From: Deinococcus taeanensis
Lineage (GTDB): Bacteria; Deinococcota; Deinococci; Deinococcales; Deinococcaceae
Direction of reading: 5' to 3'
DNA length: 64,000 nucleotides
NCBI RefSeq assembly: GCF_020229735.1
Contig: NZ_CP083455.1
Span: forward strand, 709,001 to 773,000
Part shown: piece after piece, positions 54,334 through 64,000 of the stretch
Layout of the letters: the number at the start of each line of letters is the position of its first letter
How positions within the stretch are numbered: position 1 is the stretch's first letter
The notes under the pieces: generated by a model
What the model was told of the DNA's origin: nothing
Seen by the model: the letters and a program-made list of their open reading frames with translations, nothing else
The model's database searches: none
Program-made: the position numbers and the translations under genes

Positions 54334-54339
54334 AGGGTA
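54334..54339 (-). promoter_or_regulatory. Leaderless -10 box of truB
   Basis: TACCCT on the minus strand, 6 nt before the truB ATG. Confidence 0.55.
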
Positions 54340-54446
54340 CCAGAGGTCAGCCGGCCACGGGCCTGAGCCACGGGTGCGGGCCATGAGGCGGGCGTGCGGC
54401 TCACGCTGCGGTCCGGGGGCCCGGGTGTGCCTCTCCCAGGGCCGCG

Positions 54447-54452
54447 TACACT
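54447..54452 (+). promoter_or_regulatory. Leaderless -10 box of the membrane protein-rsuA operon
   Basis: TACACT, 7 nt before the GTG at 54460. Confidence 0.5.
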
Positions 54453-54459
54453 GTGGGCT

Positions 54460-54831
54460 GTGTTGCGTGTCGCGTTCTGGCTGACCGCCCTGCTGTTCAT
54501 CCCGCTGGGCCTGTATCTCTACTTTCTTCCGCCGGACGTGGCGTCCCTGGTGGGGGTCGCTCCACTCTGGCTGGCCCGTGGGTCAGGTGGGCTGCTGCTT
54601 GCGTGGGGGACATTCCTGCTGGCAGCCAGTTTCGAACCGGACCGCGTGAGGACAGGTGGACTGGTCGGCGGGAACCTGCTGCTCGTCGCGGCGCTCGCGC
54701 CGGCTGCCCTGCGCAGCGGCGACGCCCTGCCTGTGCCGGTGCGCACGTTCCTGCTGGGCCTGTCAGGTGTGCTGGTGGTGCTGGCCGTCATGGCGATCCT
54801 GGGAACGCCCTCCCGCCGGGGGCGGCTGTGA
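54460..54831 (+). CDS. Small four-helix membrane protein of unknown function
   Basis: 123 residues with about four membrane helices (FWLTALLFIPLGLYLYFL, GGLLLAWGTFLLAA, GNLLLVAALAPAAL, LLGLSGVLVVLAVMAIL). No family recognised. The GTG start was chosen because the first helix begins there and a TACACT box lies 7 nt upstream. The stop overlaps the GTG of the pseudouridine synthase (GTGA), so it is co-translated with it, without an obvious functional reason. Confidence 0.75.
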   Translation: MLRVAFWLTALLFIPLGLYLYFLPPDVASLVGVAPLWLARGSGGLLLAWGTFLLAASFEPDRVRTGGLVGGNLLLVAALAPAALRSGDALPVPVRTFLLGLSGVLVVLAVMAILGTPSRRGRL

Positions 54832-55589
54832 GCGAGCGGTTGCAGAAGCGGCTGGCGCGCGCCGGTGTGGCGTCGCGCCGCGCGGTGGAAGACATGATCA
54901 CGGCGGGGCGCGTCACGGTGAACGGGGAGGTGGCCGTGCTGGGGCGCACCGTTACAGATGCCGATGACATTCGCGTGGACGGTCAGCTGGTCGAGACGAC
55001 AAGCGCCCCGAAAGTGACGTACATGCTGTACAAACCACGCGGGTACGTCACGACGGCGCGGGATGAGTACGGCCGGAAGAACGTGCTTGACGCCATGCCC
55101 CGGGTTCCGGGTCTGCATCCGGTGGGCCGCCTGGACCGGGATTCAGAAGGGCTGCTGCTGCTCACCACCGACGGGAACCTCACGCTGACCCTCACGCACC
55201 CACGCTACGGGCATGAGAAGGCGTACCGCGCGTGGACGGACGGCCCGCACGCGCCCACCCCTGAAGACCTGGAGCGCCTCACGGACGGCACCCTGGAACT
55301 GGAGGACGGTACGGCGCGGGCCGTGCAGGCCCTCCCGGCGCGGGACGGGGCGTTCGTGGTGCTCGGTGAGGGGCGTAACCGGCAGGTACGCCGCATGCTC
55401 GAAGCGACCGGACACCCGGTCACGCGGCTGCTGCGCTACCGCGTGGGGGGCTTGTGGCTGGGCAATCTGGAGGTTGGTGAGTACCGGGAACTGGAGGACC
55501 GCGATCTGCGGGACCTGCTGAATCCGACGTCCACGCCGCCGGCCGTCTGGGACCGGCAGTGGGAACGCATTCAGAAGCGCTGGGGATAG
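54828..55589 (+). CDS. RsuA/RluB/RluE-family rRNA pseudouridine synthase
   Basis: 253 residues. The N-terminal S4 domain is RLQKRLARAGVASRRAVEDMI; the catalytic aspartate is in HPVGRLDRDSEGLLLLTTDG (about residue 105); the RsuA-family end is EGRNRQVRRMLEATGHPVTRL. It modifies a uridine in 16S or 23S rRNA; the position (RsuA 516, RluB 2605) cannot be decided. GTG start overlapping the upstream gene. It lies just upstream of rnpB. Confidence 0.94.
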   Translation: MSERLQKRLARAGVASRRAVEDMITAGRVTVNGEVAVLGRTVTDADDIRVDGQLVETTSAPKVTYMLYKPRGYVTTARDEYGRKNVLDAMPRVPGLHPVGRLDRDSEGLLLLTTDGNLTLTLTHPRYGHEKAYRAWTDGPHAPTPEDLERLTDGTLELEDGTARAVQALPARDGAFVVLGEGRNRQVRRMLEATGHPVTRLLRYRVGGLWLGNLEVGEYRELEDRDLRDLLNPTSTPPAVWDRQWERIQKRWG

Positions 55590-55704
55590 ACCGGCTCAGC
55601 AGGCAGCCGGGACGGTGCCGGTCGGCCGCGTCACGCTGCAGGTCTCAGGTCCGGCGGGCTGCTCCGTGGCCGTGCTGTCTCAGCCCTCACCTTCCGCTTC
55701 CTGC

Positions 55705-55710
55705 TATCCT
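55705..55710 (+). promoter_or_regulatory. rnpB -10 box
   Basis: TATCCT about 7 nt before the predicted RNA 5' end. Confidence 0.5.
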
Positions 55711-55717
55711 GCTGTCT

Positions 55718-56152
<435 letters not shown>

Positions 56153-56167
56153 TTCCTTTCAGGCACA

Positions 56168-56201
56168 AGCAGGCCGCTCCTCAAAGAGGGAGCGGCCTGC
56201 T
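56168..56201. terminator. Bidirectional terminator, rnpB / DUF423 gene
   Basis: Perfect 13-bp stem AGCAGGCCGCTCC / GGAGCGGCCTGCT with an 8-nt loop between the RNA gene and a convergent gene. Confidence 0.75.
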
Positions 56202-56212
56202 GCTCATGCAGC

Positions 56213-56572
56213 TCAGTGGGCTGGTCTGGAGGCGTCGAGGGCGGCCAGGAGGAAGCCGGTGATCATCAGCAGGCCGCCGATGGGCGTGATGGCGCCCAGG
56301 ACCTTCACGCCGCTGAGCGCCAGGACGTACAGACTGCCGCTGAACATGAGGGCGCCGGCCAGCAGGAAAGCCGGGGCGCGCCGCTGCGTGGCCTGGGTGC
56401 CGAGCGTAAGCAGCGCCAGAGCGGCGTACATCTGGTAGCGGGCGCCCGTTTCAAAGGTGGAGAGTGCGGCGGCGTCCAGGCGCGGGGTCAGGGCGTGCGC
56501 GGCAAAGGCGCCCAGGGCGACGGCCAGAGCGGCCAGCACCGCGCCGCTCTGCAGGGTGCGTGTGGGGGTCAT
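56213..56572 (-). CDS. DUF423 family membrane protein
   Basis: 119 residues with four membrane helices. AALAVALGAFAAHAL, the conserved FETGARYQMYAALALLTLG segment, and FSGSLYVLALSG with ITPIGGLLMITGFLLAAL are the DUF423 (YwdK/YgdD) signatures. The function is unknown; homologues are widely conserved inner-membrane proteins. It appears monocistronic and divergent from mraZ. Confidence 0.92.
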   Translation of the reverse strand: MTPTRTLQSGAVLAALAVALGAFAAHALTPRLDAAALSTFETGARYQMYAALALLTLGTQATQRRAPAFLLAGALMFSGSLYVLALSGVKVLGAITPIGGLLMITGFLLAALDASRPAH

Positions 56573-56660
56573 GGGGTCAGGGTAAGGCGCGCGGGTGGGG
56601 GTGGGTGTCCTGCCCCGCTGGTGGGGTCTGGTGGGAACACGCGGCCGGAAATGAGAGGAA

Positions 56661-56702
56661 GTGGGTGGGCCGGTGGGAATCGGTGGTAAATCGTGGTGGT
56701 GA
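56661..56702 (+). promoter_or_regulatory. MraZ-box repeats of the dcw operon
   Basis: GTGG-type repeats begin at 56673, 56683 and 56693, exactly 10 bp apart, with further GTGGG at 56661 and 56665. They lie just upstream of TACACT (56707-56712), the probable -10. MraZ is known to bind tandem TGGGN-type repeats before its own gene. Confidence 0.75.
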
Positions 56703-56815
56703 CTGTTACACTCCCGGCATCAACCGAAATGCGTTTATCCCGTGTTCACGGTTGAACGTGGCTCCCCGCGCCTGCGCTGTACCTGGTGGGAGCGGGTGGG
56801 GAAGAGAGGAGACGT

Positions 56816-58549
<1,734 letters not shown>

Positions 58550-58559
<10 letters not shown>

Positions 58560-59887
58560 AGATCCGCAACCGCTCCCATCTGATGCGCTTCCTGGCACTG
58601 CTGATGTTCGTGACGCTCGTCTGGGCGTACGCGCAGCTGGAGTGGGGCGCTCCGCAGGGCGTGAAGCAGAAGGTCATCCAGGCGCGCGGGTCTATCGTCG
58701 CGTCAGACGGCCGGGTCCTGGCGACCAGCGTGAACGGCAAGCGCGTGTACCCGCAGGGCCGCGTGGCCGGGCAGCTGCTGGGCATGATGGGCGACACCGA
58801 AGGCCTTGAAGGTCTGGAGAACGCCTACAACGGGCAGCTGACCTCCGGGCAGACCCTGCAGCTCACGCTGGACACACAGATTCAGGCGTCAGCCGAAGCC
58901 GCGCTGGCCAAGGCCGTGCCCGAACACCAGGCGGAATACGGATCGGTCATGGTGCTCGAAACCCGCACCGGCCGGGTGCTTGCAGCCGCCAGCTACCCGC
59001 CGTTCGACCCGAACGACTGGCGCAAGTATGGCGCGCAGGCGTGGCGCAACCGCCCTTTCATTGACCTGTTCGAGCCGGGTTCCACCATCAAGGCGCTGGT
59101 GGTGGCGGCCGCGCTGAACGAGGGACTCACCACGCCCACCACCACGTACGACACGCCCATGAGCCGGTACGTGGGGGGACGCTGGGGGAGCCGGATCGGG
59201 GACGCCGTCGCGCACCCACCGAGCCTGACGACCCAGGGGATCCTGCGTTACAGCAGCAACGTGGGAATGACTCATATTGTCGAGCGGTTCGAGCCGGACC
59301 GGATGCGGGGGTACATGGAACGCTACGGCTTCGGGCGGGACGTGCAGCTGCCGGTGGTGGCCACCACCAGCGGGCAGCTGCAGCCGCTGTCGCGGTGGAA
59401 TGACCTGGTCCGCGCGACGAACGCGTTCGGGCAGGGCATGAGCACCACGAACCTGCAGCTGGTGGCGGCGTTCAACGTGCTGGCGAACGACGGGCAGTAT
59501 GTCTCGCCCCGGCTGGTCGAAGGCGCGGGGGGCGTCGAGCGGCGCGAGGTGCTGAAGCCTGAAGTGGCGCGCACGACGCGGCAGCTTCTGCTGAACGTGA
59601 TCAACGAAGGCATCTTTCACGAGGCGGGCATCAAGGGCTATGACCTGGCCGGGAAGACGGGCACGGCGCAGGTCGTCGTGGATGGACGGTACTCGGGAAG
59701 CGTTTATGACAGTGTGTTTGCGGGCTTCTTTCCTGCGGACGCGCCGCGCGTGACAGTCACGGTCATGGTGCATGGCGCGAAGTTGCGGCATCACGGCTCA
59801 CAGCTGGCAGCGCCAATTTTCCGCGAGATCTCGGCGGATGTGTTGTCAGCCTGGGGGGCGATGCCGCAACTTGAGCCGAAAGAGTGA
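58550..59887 (+). CDS. ftsI: Septal peptidoglycan transpeptidase (FtsI/PBP3-type)
   Basis: 445 residues, class B penicillin-binding protein, short for the family. One N-terminal helix (FLALLMFVTLVWAYAQLEW) and a reduced dimerisation/linker domain (RGSIVASDGRVLATS) precede the transpeptidase domain, with SxxK in EPGSTIKAL (Ser about 178), SxN in LRYSSNVG (about 235) and KTG in LAGKTGTAQ (about 369). The reduced size and lack of a PASTA tail fit Deinococcus-Thermus. It is last of the operon: a terminator follows and no mur gene is attached. Confidence 0.93.
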
Positions 59888-59911
59888 GTGTCGAGTGAGG
59901 ATATGGGAGGG

Positions 59912-59938
59912 GGTGACCGAACGGTCACCTCTTCTTTT
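59912..59938 (+). terminator. dcw operon terminator
   Basis: GGTGACCG / CGGTCACC with a 2-nt loop, followed by TCTTCTTTT, 25 bp past ftsI. Confidence 0.85.
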
Positions 59939-59939
59939 G

Positions 59940-60322
59940 GCCCCTTCTCACCAGCTCTCAAAAGTGAAGCGTAAACCTGATTACATTTGAGCTTCTTTTT
60001 TGAGGAAAGTGCAAGAAAATTGACCGGTACAGGCACTATAAAAACCGTATTAAATGAGAATATAAATGAGAGTATTAGAATTCATCTCATAATTACAAAC
60101 GCGTCCCAGTGGGATAATTTATAGTTTTATATACCGAGTCAATAATTTACTGCTCTTTAAAATGAGTTAATAAAAGCAGGATTCTTAAAAACTGCCCATA
60201 TAGCCCCCGTACGCTCATCCTCGAGGTCGGGGAAGTCTTCATTGAATTGCGCTTCCCCCGCGTACCACCTCCACCCACGAACACCAGGAGCGGGCTCCAC
60301 GCCCACCCCTGCAGGAGACTTC
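59940..60322. other. AT-rich noncoding island
   Basis: Bases 60001-60180 are about 32% GC by hand count, roughly half the surrounding value. Stops occur in all frames. ATGAGA..TCTCAT forms a small inverted repeat near 60067-60092. It ends at the ribosome-binding site (CAGGAGA) of the 3D-domain gene and may contain that gene's promoter. Confidence 0.6.
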
Positions 60323-60883
60323 ATGCCCCAAACACTTCACCGCTGGATCCGTGCCCTGATCATTGCGCTCGTCGGCACCGCCAGCGCCACCCCCGCATTG
60401 CCCGCCAGCACCCTCGCCACCGACGCCGTCCGCGACGCCCTGGCCACCACCAACCCCGCGCAGAACCCCACCCAGCAGGCCGCGCAGAACCGCGCCGCCG
60501 CTGTCGCCGCCGCACAGTCCACGCCCAGCACCACCGTGGCCCTGACGCCCGTGCGCGGCAAAACCGCCATCGCCCGCAGCACCGCCTACAACAGCGTGCC
60601 CGGCCAGACGGACGCCACGCCCTTCATCACGGCCACCGGCACCCGCACCCGCCCCGGCGTCATCGCTCTGTCCCGCGACCTGCTGCGCACCTTCCCGTAC
60701 GGCACCCGCGTCACCATCGAAGACCTCAGCGGCAAGTACAGCAACATCCTCAAGAACCGCGTCTTCATCGTGGAAGACACCATGGCCGCCCGCAAGAGCA
60801 ATTCCGTGGATATCTGGATGCCCACCCGCAGCGAGGCCCTCAACTGGGGCGCCCGGCAGATCCGCATTACTGCGGTGCGCTGA
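60323..60883 (+). CDS. Secreted 3D (Asp-Asp-Asp) domain protein
   Basis: 186 residues. Signal peptide RALIIALVGTASATPALPAS, then an Ala/Gln/Thr linker, then a C-terminal double-psi beta-barrel 3D domain (about 85-185): TAYNSVPGQTDATPFITATG, GVIALSRDLL, FPYGTRVTIED, FIVEDTMAARKSNSVDIWM. The aspartates of this domain align with the acid residues of MltA/RlpA-like peptidoglycan-acting folds, so a cell-wall lytic or binding role is likely. CAGGAGA precedes the ATG. Confidence 0.88.
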   Translation: MPQTLHRWIRALIIALVGTASATPALPASTLATDAVRDALATTNPAQNPTQQAAQNRAAAVAAAQSTPSTTVALTPVRGKTAIARSTAYNSVPGQTDATPFITATGTRTRPGVIALSRDLLRTFPYGTRVTIEDLSGKYSNILKNRVFIVEDTMAARKSNSVDIWMPTRSEALNWGARQIRITAVR

Positions 60884-60900
60884 ACCTCAGCGCCCCTCCT

Positions 60901-60922
60901 CAGGCCGCCTCCGGGCGGCCTG
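60901..60922 (+). terminator. Terminator of the 3D-domain gene
   Basis: Stem CAGGCCGCC / GGCGGCCTG with a 4-nt loop followed by TTCTC. Confidence 0.7.
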
Positions 60923-60975
60923 TTCTCGTGTTGCTCTCGGCACGGCGCCCCAGAGGTCCGCAACAGACGGTCTGG

Positions 60976-60981
60976 TATCCT
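60976..60981 (+). promoter_or_regulatory. Leaderless -10 box of the ABC permease operon
   Basis: TATCCT, 8 nt before the ATG at 60990. Confidence 0.55.
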
Positions 60982-60989
60982 CCGCAGTC

Positions 60990-62177
60990 ATGACCCCGCC
61001 CGTCGCTGCCCGGCCTGACCGGACCCTCGCCTGGACGCTGGCGCGCGCGCACCTGCGGCGCCGCCGCACGCAGAACGTCCTGACCATCCTGGGGATCGCG
61101 GTGGGTGTCATGGCCCTGATTGCCGCGCTGAGCCTCACCAACGGGTTCACGCGCGCCCTGGTCGACGCGACCCTGCGCGCCAGTCCGCACCTGAGCCTCG
61201 CCGGGTATACGCCCGGCCCGCGCGATCCTGCGCTGGAAGGCGTGATGCGCGCCGACGCCCGGGTGCAGGCCTTCACGGCGTTCCTGGGCGACAAGGGACT
61301 CCTGACCCGCCCCGCCACGGCCGGCCGGGCCGCCGGCGTGGACTTCACCACGCTGTTCGGCGTGACAGGCGACGCGGCGCGCGTGCTTGACCTCCCCCCG
61401 CAGGAGAGAGAGGCGCTCGGCACCCTGAAGGACGGCGAGGTGCTGCTGGGCGCCGCCCTGGCCCGCAGCGTCGGTGCGTTCAGCGGCGATGAGGTGCGCC
61501 TGCTGAACAGCACGCAGCGGCGCGCCACCCTGAAGGTCCGGGGCGTGTTCAGCACCGGCAATTATCTGATTGACTCCGCTTACGCTTTCACGAACCTGCG
61601 TACCCTCCAGACCCTTCAGGGCACGGCCAGCATCACCGGTTATCAGCTGCGCCTGCGCAACCCCGACCTGGCCCGCACGGTGGGTGAAGACCTGACCCGC
61701 GCCCGTGCGTACGCTCCGCTGCCGTGGCAGAGTCTGTACGGCACGCTGCTCGACCAGCTGGCCCTGCAGAAAAAGGTCATCGCGTTCGTGGTGCTGCTGA
61801 TTGTCGTGGTCGCGGCGTTCGGCATCGCCAACGTCCTGACCCTCGCCGTGTTCGAAAAAACGCAGGAAATCGCCATCCTGCGCGCCATCGGGGCCACGCG
61901 CAGCCTCATCACACGCGTGTTCCTGATCGAAGGGCTCGCGCTGGGGCTGGGCGGCCTGCTGCTGGGCAACCTCCTGGGCCTGGGGATCAGCGCGTACTTC
62001 ACGGTGCGGCCCTTCACGCTCCCCGGCGACCTGTACTTCATCACCTCCCTGCCTGTTGAGGTGAGACTCACGGACCTGCTCGGCGTGAATGCCATCGGCC
62101 TGGTCACCACGCTGCTGGCCGCACTCATTCCCGCCCGCCGCGCTGCCGGCGTGGAACCCGGCCGGATCATCCGCTGA
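60990..62177 (+). CDS. ABC transporter permease, LolC/MacB-FtsX family
   Basis: 395 residues, four membrane helices. There is one near residue 37 (TILGIAVGVMALIAALSL), then a periplasmic domain of about 220 residues, then three C-terminal helices (VVLLIVVVAAFGIANVLTL, EGLALGLGGLLLGNLLGL, LGVNAIGLVTTLLAALIPA). The FtsX signature EKTQEIAILRAIGATRSLI lies between helices 2 and 3. It would be a mechanotransmission permease for lipoprotein release or efflux; the partner ATPase is not adjacent. Confidence 0.92.
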   Translation: MTPPVAARPDRTLAWTLARAHLRRRRTQNVLTILGIAVGVMALIAALSLTNGFTRALVDATLRASPHLSLAGYTPGPRDPALEGVMRADARVQAFTAFLGDKGLLTRPATAGRAAGVDFTTLFGVTGDAARVLDLPPQEREALGTLKDGEVLLGAALARSVGAFSGDEVRLLNSTQRRATLKVRGVFSTGNYLIDSAYAFTNLRTLQTLQGTASITGYQLRLRNPDLARTVGEDLTRARAYAPLPWQSLYGTLLDQLALQKKVIAFVVLLIVVVAAFGIANVLTLAVFEKTQEIAILRAIGATRSLITRVFLIEGLALGLGGLLLGNLLGLGISAYFTVRPFTLPGDLYFITSLPVEVRLTDLLGVNAIGLVTTLLAALIPARRAAGVEPGRIIR

Positions 62178-62230
62178 GCGCGCTGCCTGAACCGTGTCCC
62201 TGACCCCGCGCGCACCTCACGCGCAGGCCC

Positions 62231-62236
62231 TACCAT
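62231..62236 (+). promoter_or_regulatory. Leaderless -10 box of the pterin dehydratase gene
   Basis: TACCAT, 7 nt before the ATG at 62244. It favours this start over an ATG nine bases earlier that overlaps the box. Confidence 0.5.
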
Positions 62237-62243
62237 GCAGGGT

Positions 62244-62567
62244 ATGGCGTACGACCCCCGCATGAACTACGACCCGACGCGCAAACTCACCGACGGCGAC
62301 GTGCTCGAGCAGAAGCCCGAAGGCTGGTGGGGGGACGCCGGGAAACTGTACCGCGACTTTCCCTTTCCCACGTTCATGGACGGCATGAACTTCGCCCTGA
62401 AAGTGGCGCAGCAGGCCGAGGAACGCGGCCATCACCCGGACATCCACGTGCACTACCACTTCGTGCGCGTCAACTACTTCACGTACGACGCGGGCGGCGT
62501 CACCCGGCTGGACCTCGAAAGTGCGCAGGCCCTGAACGACCTGCTCGGTGAGGGCACGCCGGCTTGA
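62244..62567 (+). CDS. 4a-hydroxytetrahydrobiopterin dehydratase (PCD/DCoH-like)
   Basis: 107 residues. The PCD fold is recognised from YRDFPFPTFMDGMNFALKVA, AEERGHHPDIHVHYHFVRV and YDAGGVTRLDLESAQAL; the catalytic HHPD is intact. It dehydrates pterin carbinolamine, usually with phenylalanine hydroxylase, but in bacteria without that enzyme it may serve molybdopterin or other pterin chemistry. The start at 62244 agrees with the TACCAT box. The stop overlaps the thioesterase TTG. Confidence 0.9.
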   Translation: MAYDPRMNYDPTRKLTDGDVLEQKPEGWWGDAGKLYRDFPFPTFMDGMNFALKVAQQAEERGHHPDIHVHYHFVRVNYFTYDAGGVTRLDLESAQALNDLLGEGTPA

Positions 62568-63052
62568 AGCTCCGCATTCCCGACGCGGACGTGCTGTGGG
62601 AGGACCTGCCCGCCACGCGCCGTCACGAACTGACCCTGACCGTCACGCCAGCCGAGCTGGATGACCTGCAGCACGTGAACAACACCGTGTACCTCGCGTG
62701 GTGCGAGCAGGTGGCCCGTGAGCATGCCCTGCGCCTGGGCATGGGCACCCAGGCGCTGATGGAGCTGGGCGCGGTGCCTGTGGCCCGCCAGCACGTCATC
62801 AACTACCACCGGCCCGCTGTGCTGGGTGACACCGTGCGCATCCGCACCGCCCTGACCCTTCATGCGGGCGTGCGCAGCGTCCGCGCGTACGCGCTGGACC
62901 GGCTGAACCCTGACGACCCGGACGGCGGCGTACGACTTGCCGAATGTCAGACCGAATGGGTGTGGGTCGACCCCGTCAGTGGCCGCCCCAAACGTGCGCC
63001 GGAAGCGGTCAGTACCGGATTCGGGTTCAGCGACGCCGTGTACAGCCGGTAA
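62564..63052 (+). CDS. Acyl-CoA thioesterase, hotdog fold (4HBT)
   Basis: 162 residues. HELTLTVTPAELDDLQHVNNTVYLAWCEQVAREHA contains the N-terminal 4HBT signature with the catalytic-position Asp/His/Asn cluster (DDLQHVNN), followed by VARQHVINYHRPAVLGDTVRI and the long beta sheet. The substrate is unknown. It starts with TTG overlapping the upstream stop (TTGA), so the two genes are coupled. Confidence 0.9.
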   Translation: MKLRIPDADVLWEDLPATRRHELTLTVTPAELDDLQHVNNTVYLAWCEQVAREHALRLGMGTQALMELGAVPVARQHVINYHRPAVLGDTVRIRTALTLHAGVRSVRAYALDRLNPDDPDGGVRLAECQTEWVWVDPVSGRPKRAPEAVSTGFGFSDAVYSR

Positions 63053-63185
63053 CCCCAGAAGGCCCGGCGCCGCCCTGAAGGGGGCCGGGCCGCGCGGCGC
63101 ACCGGGCGACTGGTCTCACTGGTCCGGACGGCCCAGGCTGGGCGCGCTCCTGACGCAGCAGGGCACGCAAGCCGCGGCCCCCAGG

Positions 63186-63842
63186 TCAGCGGCGCAGGCT
63201 GTCGGGCACGCTGCCGGCCGGCAGGAGAAGCGCGCGGGCCGGCGCGCCGTCCACCTCGGCCAGCGGCAGCGGAAGGCACACCAGATCGTACTCACCGTCC
63301 GGCACGCCCTCCAGGTTCAGGCTCTCCAGAATGAAGATGCCCGCCTCACGGCACGCCGCGTGCCCAGGCAACGCCTTGCTGGTCAGTGGATCCACACTGG
63401 GGCAGTCCGTGCCGATCAGGCGGACGCCGCGCCGCGCCGCTTCCCTCACGAACGCCGGAGACAGCGCCGCGAAATCTTCCGGGAACACCTGCCAGTGGGC
63501 CGGCTGCCCAGTGCGCAGCAGCAGCCGCGGCGGCAGGCTCCGGGACACGCTGTTCAGCACGTCCGGCTGCACGAGGCCCGACGGGGCCGTCACGCCCAGC
63601 ACCTGGCAGCGGCCGAGGTACACGCCCAGCGGAACGTCCTGCAGTTTCACGCCCGCGTCGTCGTAATGCCAGGGGGCGTCCACGTGCGTGCCGGTGTGCG
63701 TGCTCGTACACAGCTCTCCGGTATTCACGGCGTCGCCGGCCGCGATGCGCGCGCCGGCATTCACGCGGTACGGGGCGTCGCCGGGCCAGTTCGGGTGACC
63801 GGGGGTGAGCAGGCGGGAGATGTCCACAGGAAAGTCAGGCAC
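63186..63842 (-). CDS. Cyclase-family metal hydrolase (kynurenine formamidase-like)
   Basis: 218 residues, GTG start. DISRLLTPGHPNWPGDAP at the N-terminus and STHTGTHVDAPWHYDDAG (about residue 48) give the HxGTHxDxPxH metal-binding signature of KynB/isatin hydrolase-type cyclases. LIGTDCPSVDP and FILESLNLEGVPDGEYDLVCLPLP also match KynB. The reaction would be N-formylkynurenine to kynurenine, but kyn genes are not adjacent, so the exact substrate is uncertain. It is divergent from the regulator at the right edge. Confidence 0.88.
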   Translation of the reverse strand: MPDFPVDISRLLTPGHPNWPGDAPYRVNAGARIAAGDAVNTGELCTSTHTGTHVDAPWHYDDAGVKLQDVPLGVYLGRCQVLGVTAPSGLVQPDVLNSVSRSLPPRLLLRTGQPAHWQVFPEDFAALSPAFVREAARRGVRLIGTDCPSVDPLTSKALPGHAACREAGIFILESLNLEGVPDGEYDLVCLPLPLAEVDGAPARALLLPAGSVPDSLRR

Positions 63843-63932
63843 GCCTCACCATAGCCCCGCATACAGCGGCGTGGGGCCTTCCCTGCGCCGCCCACCTTGT
63901 TTCACGTGCGCGTCATCCATGACAATGCATGA

Positions 63933-64000
63933 ATGACCCTGCGGACACTGGGGGGCCTGTCCGTGGAAGGCGTGACCTTCCGGCGGGAAAAAGTGCTGCT
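63933..64000 (+). CDS. Start of a probable SARP/BTAD-type regulator, cut by window edge
   Basis: Only 22 complete codons are visible, reading MTLRTLGGLSVEGVTFRR and onward. The pattern xLRTLGGLxxxGxxFxRxKxLLLL is the opening of the OmpR-like DNA-binding domain of large BTAD/SARP regulators, which are frequent in Deinococcus. GACAAT 6 nt upstream may be a leaderless -10 box. The assignment is provisional. Confidence 0.5.
   Translation, partial: MTLRTLGGLSVEGVTFRREKVL

Noticed and set aside
56661..56702. Tandem GTGG repeats as a CRISPR or simple repeat
   Set aside because: Units are only 10 bp, few, and sit in the mraZ promoter; MraZ boxes explain them better.

Overview
The window is a high-GC (roughly two thirds G+C) bacterial chromosome segment, almost certainly Deinococcus. 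The evidence is the overall protein similarity (DXS, RecJ, YidC with a lipobox, a two-TM YvcK), the dispersed division and ribosomal gene order, and the very frequent TANNNT -10 boxes placed 5-9 nt before start codons, the leaderless arrangement described for Deinococcus deserti. No tRNA, rRNA or CRISPR array was seen.

Layout. 1-12.4 kb: housekeeping genes (recJ 3' part, FAD oxidoreductase, CoA-binding protein, hemL, proA, dxs, a lipoprotein, pspA, a secreted protein, mnmE, ruvA). 12.5-14.2 kb: an acetyltransferase and a decayed leishmanolysin-like metalloprotease. 14.2-19.7 kb: metG, the rapZ-yvcK pair, a membrane-anchored unknown and an alpha/beta-hydrolase remnant. 19.7-25 kb: a thiamine module, with thiamine pyrophosphokinase plus thiB-thiP-thiQ behind a TPP riboswitch whose last hairpin is both a terminator and a Shine-Dalgarno trap. 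25-30.4 kb: Nudix protein, MarR-MFS efflux pair, comEA-comEC. 30.4-33.1 kb: rpmH-rnpA-yidD-yidC. 33.1-36 kb: a hydrophilic unknown and a P1B-4 type metal ATPase.

36-49.7 kb is the accessory part. It holds three copies of a 112-113 bp MITE with 13-bp inverted ends; a 1.72-kb IS982-like element, bounded by 18-bp inverted repeats and a TAATG target duplication, that carries an intact methyltransferase as passenger; an orphan single-domain CheB; acnA; an HNH-like protein; a subtilase lipoprotein; and a second IS (IS4/IS701-like) whose transposase frame appears to need a -1 ribosomal frameshift at G-GGA-AAG and a one-base correction in a G9 run. Both IS elements sit exactly against a MITE end. pilC, next to the third MITE, changes base composition along its length and ends beside a perfect 48-nt palindrome.

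49.7-64 kb returns to core genes: tsaC-scpB, a DUF4388 protein, gatA, truB, an rsuA/rluB-type pseudouridine synthase, the RNase P RNA (rnpB), a short dcw operon (mraZ-rsmH-ftsL-ftsI) with MraZ-box repeats, an AT-rich noncoding island, a 3D-domain protein, an ABC permease, a pterin dehydratase, a thioesterase, a cyclase-family hydrolase, and the first codons of a probable SARP/BTAD-type regulator at the right edge.
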